Positions 16,440 through 21,575 of a DNA stretch of 64,000 bases are shown here, in pieces. The notes under the pieces were generated by a model that ran no database searches, was not told the DNA's origin, and saw only the letters and a program-made list of their open reading frames with translations. Origin of the DNA: Acidimicrobilacustris europaeus. Its GTDB lineage: Bacteria; Actinomycetota; Acidimicrobiia; Acidimicrobiales; Acidimicrobilacustridaceae. Position 1 is the stretch's first letter. Every line of letters starts with the position of its first letter. A program made the position numbers and the translations under genes. The stretch is from assembly GCA_965194515.1 (NCBI GenBank), contig OZ239146.1:620001-684000 (forward strand), written 5' to 3'.

Positions 16440-17311
16440 CTCTGTCTGTCCCGGCAGCACTCGCCGTCGACATTGGCGGAACCAAGATCGACGTGGGCCT
16501 CGTCGATCACGATGGGGTGGTTGTCGTTCGTGAACGTGCGGCTACGCCTGCGCATGGCTCCGGCGACGAAATGTTTGCCACGATCGTTGAACTCATTACC
16601 GAAGTAACGAGGTCTTCGCCGGTTACTCCAGTGGTTTGCGGCGTAGGTACTGGTGGGCCGATGACGCGCGATGGCGTTGAAGTCTCTCCAGTGAATATTC
16701 CGGCATGGCGTTCGTTCCCCCTGCTCGACCGACTTTCCGTCGCAACGGGACTGCCGACCTTTATCGACAACGATGCAAAGGCGCTGGCGCTGGGCGAAGG
16801 TTGGCTCGGCGCCGCTCAAGATGTCGACAACTATCTCGCCATGGTCGTGTCGACCGGTGTTGGCGGCGGAATCGTTCTTGATGGTCGATTGCTCGACGGT
16901 GCCGATGGCAACGCGGGGCACATCGGACACATCTGCGTTGAGCCCGAAGGTCGTCTGTGCGGATGTGGTGCACGCGGATGTTTAGAAGCTGAAGCGTCGG
17001 GAACTGCGATTGCTGCCTACACCGGACGGCCTGCCGCAGAAGCGACCGCCGAAGTGATCGAACGTACTGGTCGGTTGGTTGGGCGGGCGGTGGCAACAGT
17101 GGCGAATCTTCTTGATCTTCGTCTTGCTGTTGTTGCGGGTTCTGTGGCGCTCGGCTTTGGCGATCCATTCTTCGCTGCAGCGAATGACGAGATCGCATTG
17201 CGCGCGCAACTCGATTTCTCAAAGGGTTGCGAACTGCGCCGTGGAGGTCTCGGCGCCGATGGGCCGCTGATCGGCGCGGCGGCGGTCGGCTGGCGCGGAC
17301 TCGATCAGTAG
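16436..17311 (+). CDS. ROK family protein (second ROK kinase), probable CTG start
   Basis: 291 residues if read from CTG 16436, which overlaps the DUF3040 TGA as CTGA. The first ATG/GTG/TTG in frame downstream is GTG 16493, but starting there would remove the phosphate-binding VDIGGTK motif encoded at about 16466-16486. The GTG at 16493 is thus internal. Other ROK landmarks: STGVGGGIVLDG and the zinc motif HICVEPEGRLCGCGARGCLE. It is distinct from the other ROK kinase at 4200; its substrate is unknown. The stop TAG begins a -10-like element for the next gene. Confidence 0.75.
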   Translation: MTLSVPAALAVDIGGTKIDVGLVDHDGVVVVRERAATPAHGSGDEMFATIVELITEVTRSSPVTPVVCGVGTGGPMTRDGVEVSPVNIPAWRSFPLLDRLSVATGLPTFIDNDAKALALGEGWLGAAQDVDNYLAMVVSTGVGGGIVLDGRLLDGADGNAGHIGHICVEPEGRLCGCGARGCLEAEASGTAIAAYTGRPAAEATAEVIERTGRLVGRAVATVANLLDLRLAVVAGSVALGFGDPFFAAANDEIALRAQLDFSKGCELRRGGLGADGPLIGAAAVGWRGLDQ

Positions 17312-17314
17312 GAT
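17309..17314 (+). promoter_or_regulatory. -10 element TAGGAT (overlaps upstream stop codon)
   Basis: TAGGAT starts with the ROK gene's TAG stop and is 6 nt from GTG 17321, the leaderless arrangement. Confidence 0.5.
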
Positions 17315-17320
17315 CACTGC

Positions 17321-17590
17321 GTGGCTGATCAACCCTCTTCGCGCTGGATGCTTGCCGGAGCGCTGGCAGTGGTTCGCCATCCGTCGCTTTGGACCACCGC
17401 AGTGCGCCAGATATTCCGTCTCGCTCCGCGTGGATGGTGGAAGCGCGCGCCGTTCCTTCCGCTTCCCGACGCGTCGTACATGAAGTTCCGTTTAGTGACG
17501 GCCTATGGCGGTTCCGGCGGAGAGCCTCGGACCGAGGACCTCATCACCTATTTGCATTGGTGTCGGGCCTGGCCCGAGGTCACGTCCTGA
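17321..17590 (+). CDS. Small conserved actinobacterial protein, unknown
   Basis: 89 residues, GTG start. Features: a hydrophobic patch (MLAGALAVVRHPSLW) without a convincing membrane span, a Trp/Arg-rich segment (APRGWWKRAPFLPLPD) and YMKFRLVTAYGG. The RRPPFLPLPD..Y..FR..T.YGG pattern is one I associate with uncharacterised actinobacterial proteins. The stop codon sits in a perfect inverted repeat shared with the convergent SDR gene. Function unknown. Confidence 0.7.
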   Translation: MADQPSSRWMLAGALAVVRHPSLWTTAVRQIFRLAPRGWWKRAPFLPLPDASYMKFRLVTAYGGSGGEPRTEDLITYLHWCRAWPEVTS

Positions 17591-17602
17591 AGAGTTCAGG
17601 AC
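17584..17602. terminator. Perfect inverted repeat spanning two convergent stop codons
   Basis: GTCCTGAA and TTCAGGAC arms with a 3-nt spacer. The two convergent genes end inside the arms (TGA at 17588-17590 on plus, TCA at 17596-17598 read as TGA on minus). It is a likely bidirectional terminator or mRNA 3'-end stabiliser, although no U-tract is seen. Confidence 0.5.
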
Positions 17603-18444
17603 AAGTACTGATCGCCTGATGCGCGCACGGTGATGTCGCTGATCGAGATTCCCCACGGCTGATCAATCACGTAGAGGATTTGTTCTGCGAGTTCTTCTGG
17701 CGAGATCGCCCAATAGCGAATGTTCTCGGGATCGGTGAGGCCTTCGGATTCGCCCGGTGTCATGAACTTCACGACGTTCTCGCGGAATGAGTCCATGTTT
17801 TGTCCAAGGATGCCGATCATTGCGTCGCCATTGATGATGGTGGAACCGAGGTTGGTGCCAATGACGCCGGTGGGTTTGACCGTGGTGACTTTGATCCGAC
17901 CCTGTGATTCGATTCGCAGTGATTCGGAAAGCACATTTACCGCAGCTTTCGTGGCGGTGTAGATGGCTGAGCCAGCGACGGGGGTGTTGCCGTAGATCGA
18001 TGAGATGTTCACGACATGACCGCGACCCTGTTTGATCATTTGATCGTGAACTGCAGCGATTCCATTGACGACACCTTTGAAGTTGATGTCGATACAGCGG
18101 CCCCATGCGTCGGCCGCCGCCGCGTGATCGGCCCAGAACGCAAGGGGCATGGTGCCGGCGTTGTTGACGAGCACGTCGATAGCGCCGAAGTGCTCCACGC
18201 ATGCTGACGCCATCGCATGCATTTGCGCCGAATCGGTGACGTCGGTCGCAGATGCCTGCACCGAGCGTCCCTGAGCTTGAAGTTCAGTAGCGAGCGCAGT
18301 GACACCTGCGCCGTCGACGTCGGCGGCGAGAACGTTTGCGCCTCGGGCAGACGCGAGAGCGGTCACGAGCCGACCGAAGCCGCTCGCAGCCCCCGTCACG
18401 ATGATTGATCGCCCTGCGAGATATCCATTGTCAGCAACAGTCAT
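17596..18444 (-). CDS. Short-chain dehydrogenase/reductase
   Basis: 282 residues. ATG 18444 is supported by a -10 (TACGGT) 7 nt upstream; the longer open frame to 18558 runs into the divergent gene. Classical SDR: cofactor motif TGAASGFG, NNAG, catalytic Ser in NISSIYG and YTATK (Tyr-x3-Lys). The second-strand Asp (AADVDG) suggests NAD(H) preference. C-terminal residues 200-282 form a substrate lid with no identifiable specificity. Confidence 0.85.
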   Translation of the reverse strand: MTVADNGYLAGRSIIVTGAASGFGRLVTALASARGANVLAADVDGAGVTALATELQAQGRSVQASATDVTDSAQMHAMASACVEHFGAIDVLVNNAGTMPLAFWADHAAAADAWGRCIDINFKGVVNGIAAVHDQMIKQGRGHVVNISSIYGNTPVAGSAIYTATKAAVNVLSESLRIESQGRIKVTTVKPTGVIGTNLGSTIINGDAMIGILGQNMDSFRENVVKFMTPGESEGLTDPENIRYWAISPEELAEQILYVIDQPWGISISDITVRASGDQYLS

Positions 18445-18451
18445 GACGGTG

Positions 18452-18457
18452 ACCGTA
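18452..18457 (-). promoter_or_regulatory. -10 element TACGGT for SDR gene (leaderless type)
   Basis: Read on minus, TACGGT is 7 nt before ATG 18444. It lies 11 bp from the opposing -10 of the lipoate-ligase-like gene. Confidence 0.5.
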
Positions 18458-18468
18458 TCGCTGGTCGG

Positions 18469-18474
18469 TAACCT
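18469..18474 (+). promoter_or_regulatory. -10 element TAACCT for lipoate-ligase-like gene (leaderless type)
   Basis: TAACCT is 6 nt before GTG 18481. With the SDR promoter it forms a compact divergent pair within the 36-bp intergenic gap. Confidence 0.5.
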
Positions 18475-18480
18475 GCGCCG

Positions 18481-19143
18481 GTGGCTCGTTGGGATGTCGT
18501 GAGGGCAAAGGGTGATGCTCGGGGCTTTCATAGTCACGGTGTGCCCGCTGGCGCCCAACGTTCAGTGCGATTACTGGATGTGAGCGGTGCAGCGCTTGCC
18601 CTTGGTTCAACGCAATCGATTGACGACGTCGACCTTGCTGTCGCGAAACGCCTCGACGTTGATGTCTTCAACCGTCAGAGCGGGGGAGGGGCAGTACTCC
18701 TTGACCCAGGTGCGCAACTTTGGATCGATGTCGTGATCGGTAGATCCGATTCGTTATGGAGCGACGATGTGAGCCTCGCTTCCCAATGGCTCGGCGACGT
18801 GTGGGTCGAAGCCTTGCGTTCAGTAGGCACTGAAGGCGTGGTGCATCGCGGGGCAATGGTGACGAACGAGTTGTCCTCCGTTGTGTGTTTCGCTGGACTC
18901 GCCGCCGGAGAGGTCACCGTCGATGGTGCGAAGGTCGTCGGTATCTCTCAGCGACGAACCCGGGCTGGCGCTCGATTCCAATGTTCGGTGCCGTTGCGTT
19001 GGGATGCGACGCGTCATGCCGAATTGCTTGCGCCTGGCATCGCGGCAAGCGGCGGCTCGATCGATGAGGTTCGTGTGTTTCCCACCACGCTCGGAGACCC
19101 CGCCTTCGATCTTCGTGATGCATTTATCGAGGCACTTCCGTAA
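18481..19143 (+). CDS. Lipoate-protein ligase A-like (BPL/LPL catalytic domain)
   Basis: 220 residues, GTG start. The BPL_LplA_LipB domain is recognised by NRQSGGGAVLLDPGAQLWIDV (the R-x-SGGGAV loop and following strand) and VTVDGAKVVGISQRRTR, where the Lys/Gly segment corresponds to the ligase active-site KVxG. It is shorter than LplA with its accessory domain, so it may be a lipoate/octanoate transferase or a related amidotransferase. It stands alone before the dcw cluster, and no lipoylated E2 gene is nearby. Confidence 0.75.
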   Translation: MARWDVVRAKGDARGFHSHGVPAGAQRSVRLLDVSGAALALGSTQSIDDVDLAVAKRLDVDVFNRQSGGGAVLLDPGAQLWIDVVIGRSDSLWSDDVSLASQWLGDVWVEALRSVGTEGVVHRGAMVTNELSSVVCFAGLAAGEVTVDGAKVVGISQRRTRAGARFQCSVPLRWDATRHAELLAPGIAASGGSIDEVRVFPTTLGDPAFDLRDAFIEALP

Positions 19144-19185
19144 CTCTTCTCGGCCTTTGGTGTTGAGTCGGCCCAATCCTTCGCT

Positions 19186-19210
19186 GGGGGCGCTTCGGTA
19201 AGAGGCCCCC
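19186..19210 (+). terminator. Possible terminator hairpin
   Basis: GGGGGC (19186-19191) pairs with GCCCCC (19205-19210) around a 13-nt loop. No U-tract. Confidence 0.35.
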
Positions 19211-19382
19211 TTGCCTGTGCGGCCACGGTGAGGGTCGGTCCCCCATAGGGGCGGCAGCGGAATTGGGCGCATCAGGCGATTTGTCGCGTCCCAACGGCCT
19301 GTTCACCGACCTCGATCCTCAGGCCGCGCATGAGGAATTTCGACCGTTTTGGGCGATTTGGGGAGAAAAGGGAGCGATGTAC

Positions 19383-19446
19383 TTGCGAAGTGGGGGGAAG
19401 TGGGGCAATATGTCTGTCCGTAGGGGCTCCGTGGGGAGCCGGTGGA
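19383..19446 (+). promoter_or_regulatory. dcw promoter with MraZ-box repeats
   Basis: TTGCGA (19383-19388), 17-bp spacer, CAATAT (19406-19411) forms a housekeeping-type promoter. The spacer contains TGGGG at 19391 and 19401, exactly 10 bp apart; a second phased series follows at 19422 (AGGGG), 19432 (TGGGG) and 19442 (GTGGA). MraZ is known to bind direct TGGGN repeats with 5-nt spacers in its own promoter, so autoregulation is likely. A GAGAGG ribosome site (19445-19450) precedes mraZ. Confidence 0.7.
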
Positions 19447-19459
19447 GAGGATTGCAGGC

Positions 19460-19879
19460 ATGTTCGTTGGGACGTTCGAGCATTCGCTCGATGACAAGGG
19501 CCGAGTGGTCCTTCCCGCGACCTTCCGCGCCCAGTTGGTCGATAAGGGGTTCATTTCCCAGCTCGACCGCTGTCTTGGCCTCTGGACTGAAGAGGGCTTC
19601 AGCGAAATGGCCAACCGTCTTCAGGACAAGGTCCGCTCAGGCGAAACCTCCCAGGAATCGCTCCGTGCCTTCGCCGCCAACGCCCACGAAGTCCGACCCG
19701 ATTCACAAGGCCGCATCACTATTCCTCAGCGCTTGCGCGACTTCGCCTCGCTCGACAAAGAGGCCGTCGTTATCGGCGCCTTCGGTCGCATCGAGATCTG
19801 GAACGCCGGCCGCTGGAACGACCAAGCATCACTCGCCGACGACAGCCTCACCCAAGCCGTTACGTCCTTGGGGCTCTAG
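19460..19879 (+). CDS. mraZ: Transcriptional regulator MraZ
   Basis: 139 residues from ATG 19460 (MFVGTFEHSLDDKGR), preceded by GAGAGG with a 9-nt spacing; the frame opening at 19442 is discounted. Two SpoVT/AbrB-like half-domains are seen as DDKGRVVLPATFR and DSQGRITIPQRLR. MraZ forms oligomeric rings that bind TGGGN repeats and repress the division and cell wall operon. The matching repeats lie in its own promoter. It heads the dcw cluster, separated from rsmH by a 233-bp structured leader. Confidence 0.95.
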   Translation: MFVGTFEHSLDDKGRVVLPATFRAQLVDKGFISQLDRCLGLWTEEGFSEMANRLQDKVRSGETSQESLRAFAANAHEVRPDSQGRITIPQRLRDFASLDKEAVVIGAFGRIEIWNAGRWNDQASLADDSLTQAVTSLGL

Positions 19880-19930
19880 TCCGTGTCATGTCCCCTTTGT
19901 CTCTGACCCACCAACGAAAGGACCACTCCT

Positions 19931-20104
19931 GCGACCGAGCCGGTCGCCCGATTTTCAGCAGTCTCTCGGAACACACGATGGAAGGCCCCTACTCCGCCCG
20001 CTTCCCATCGAGCCCGACCGGGGAGAAATCCCGGCGGGCGCCGGTGTTCCGAGGGACTGCTGAGGACCGGTACCGGCTCTGCCGACTGGCTCAGCAGCGA
20101 GAGG
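19931..20104 (+). ncRNA. Structured leader RNA between mraZ and rsmH (mraW-motif-like)
   Basis: Helices visible: a small hairpin (GCGACC/GGTCGC, 19931-19947); P1, 19 bp with one G-U, 19956-19974 with 20044-20062; P2, 19976-19984 with 20001-20010 (one bulge); P3, ten pairs with an A bulge, 20012-20022 with 20030-20039, loop GAGAAAT. P2 and P3 are enclosed by P1 as a near-perfect three-way junction. A further hairpin 20057-20097 (CTGCTGAG/CTCAGCAG, then CCGGT/ACTGG, then CGGC/GCCG) shares CTGCTG with the P1 3' arm and ends 2 nt before the rsmH GAGAGG. An actinobacterial mraW RNA motif has been reported at this locus in comparative work; membership here is inferred. Confidence 0.75.
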
Positions 20105-20112
20105 TATCAGTC

Positions 20113-21054
20113 ATGGCCGAAACCCACGAATCGTTCGACCACCGCCCGGTGATGCTCGACGAGATCGTGGCGGCCTTCGAATCAGTGCCAGCCGGTTGGG
20201 TCATCGACGCAACCCTCGGCGGCGCTGGCCATGCAACTGCTCTCCTTGAGGCGCACCCGCACCTTTCGGTACTTGGTATCGACCAGGACCCGGATGCACT
20301 TGCAGTTGCTCGCGAACGCCTTGGGCGCTTTGGCGATCGTGCTCGCACCGTGCAGGCCCGTTTCGACTCGTTTGCGGCGGTTATCGATGCCGAACTCACC
20401 GGCCAGCCCATTGTTGGTGCGCTATTCGACCTTGGTGTGAGCTCTCCGCAGTTCGACCGAGCTGAGCGTGGCTTTAGTTACCGCTTCGATGCGCCCCTCG
20501 ACATGCGGATGGATCCATCTCGTGCGCTCAGCGCGATGACTGTCGTGAATGAGTACGACCAAAAGGAACTTGCTCGCGTTCTGCGCGAGTTTGGTGATGA
20601 ACGCTTCGCTGGTCGTATTGCCCGAACGATCATCGCTGCTCGACCAGTTGAGACCACAACAGAACTTGCAGAGATCACTCGCTATGCGATTCCCGCACCT
20701 GCACGCCGAACTGGCGGGCATCCGGCCAAGCGAACCTTTCAGGCGATTCGCATTGAAGTGAATAACGAACTCGGCGTACTTCCCGTTGCGCTTGAAGCGG
20801 CGATCAATGCGCTGCATCCTGCTGGTCGTTTGGTGGTTTTGTCGTATCACTCGGGTGAAGATCGCATCGTCAAGCAGGTCATGCGTGATGCCGAGTCTGG
20901 CGGTTGCACCTGCCCGGCGAACCTTCCTTGCGTTTGCGGTGCCACGTCGACGGTTCGGCTTGTTCGTCGCGGTGGAACGACACCAGGCGTGGCGGAACGT
21001 GAGCGCAATCCGCGCGCTGAAAGTGCCCGACTTCGAATCGCGGAACGGTCATGA
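20113..21054 (+). CDS. rsmH: 16S rRNA (cytosine1402-N4)-methyltransferase RsmH
   Basis: 313 residues from ATG 20113, placed by GAGAGG at 20099-20104 and by the usual RsmH N-terminus (FDHRPVMLDEIV). The frame is open back to 19888, but that stretch is accounted for by strong RNA structure, so a 75-residue extension is unlikely though not excluded. SAM-binding motifs: DATLGGAGHA and GIDQDPDAL; LFDLGVSSPQ; VLSYHSGEDRIVK near the C-terminus. It methylates C1402 in the ribosomal P site. ATGA overlap with ftsL. Confidence 0.93.
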   Translation: MAETHESFDHRPVMLDEIVAAFESVPAGWVIDATLGGAGHATALLEAHPHLSVLGIDQDPDALAVARERLGRFGDRARTVQARFDSFAAVIDAELTGQPIVGALFDLGVSSPQFDRAERGFSYRFDAPLDMRMDPSRALSAMTVVNEYDQKELARVLREFGDERFAGRIARTIIAARPVETTTELAEITRYAIPAPARRTGGHPAKRTFQAIRIEVNNELGVLPVALEAAINALHPAGRLVVLSYHSGEDRIVKQVMRDAESGGCTCPANLPCVCGATSTVRLVRRGGTTPGVAERERNPRAESARLRIAERS

Positions 21055-21575
21055 CCAGCGCAAGAGTTGCTGCTGAAGGACGTCGCGCGGCGACGCTTCG
21101 CGCTCCGCAGGAGTCAACCCGTGAGGGACTTCGATCACGACTTCGGCTTGTCGATCGCACTGCACCTGAACGTCGCCGTATCGGTTTGATTGCCGGTGTC
21201 GTCGGCGTGGTTGTTGTGCTTTTCGCAATCGCAGGCGCCCAGACGTTGATCATTTCGGAACAGGCGCACATCGATCGTGTCAATAACCGAATTGCTGAAG
21301 CAGAAACTCTCGCCGAAAACCTCCGGGTTGAGCTTGCCCAGTTGCAGAGTCCGCAGAACATCACGACCGCCGCGACAACGAAACTCGGGATGATTCCGTC
21401 TCCGACGCCGGTTTACCTGCAACCCAAGATGACTGATGACGCTCGTGCGGCCGAAATGCCGCCGGCACCTACGCCGAAGGCCGTTCCGAAGGCCACGGCG
21501 ACCACCGTTGCTCCGAAGACGACGTCATCCACAGTTGCGAAGGCAACCACTCCGACAACTGTGGCCAAGCGATGA
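21051..21575 (+). CDS. ftsL: Cell division protein FtsL-like
   Basis: 174 residues, overlapping rsmH (ATGA) and ftsI (ATGA). Basic cytoplasmic N-terminus, single membrane helix about 44-66 (IGLIAGVVGVVVVLFAIAGAQ), then a coiled-coil (about 68-95, NRIAEAETLAENLRVELAQLQ) typical of FtsL/DivIC. A Pro/Thr/Ala-rich periplasmic tail (about 120-174) is longer than in E. coli FtsL. It is thought to form the FtsQLB scaffold that activates FtsWI. Identification rests on position plus topology. Confidence 0.8.
   Translation: MTSARVAAEGRRAATLRAPQESTREGLRSRLRLVDRTAPERRRIGLIAGVVGVVVVLFAIAGAQTLIISEQAHIDRVNNRIAEAETLAENLRVELAQLQSPQNITTAATTKLGMIPSPTPVYLQPKMTDDARAAEMPPAPTPKAVPKATATTVAPKTTSSTVAKATTPTTVAKR

Larger units (their letters stand above)
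19144..19459. other. 316-bp intergenic region upstream of mraZ
   Basis: No convincing gene. It holds a G/C-rich hairpin after the lipoate-ligase-like gene (19186-19210), a small CCCC-ATA-GGGG hairpin (19241-19251), TGGGC/TGGGG/AGGGA words at 19350-19373, and the dcw promoter with MraZ-type repeats described separately. Confidence 0.6.

Noticed and set aside
15719..16930. 403-codon minus-strand open frame
   Set aside because: Antisense to dinB, DUF3040 and ROK genes; low-complexity Arg/Ser/Pro composition typical of shadow frames.
19888..20112. 75-residue N-terminal extension of RsmH
   Set aside because: The stretch is explained by strong RNA helices, and GAGAGG at 20099 points to ATG 20113. 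Some mycobacterial RsmH entries are annotated with such an extension, so it is kept only as an alternative.
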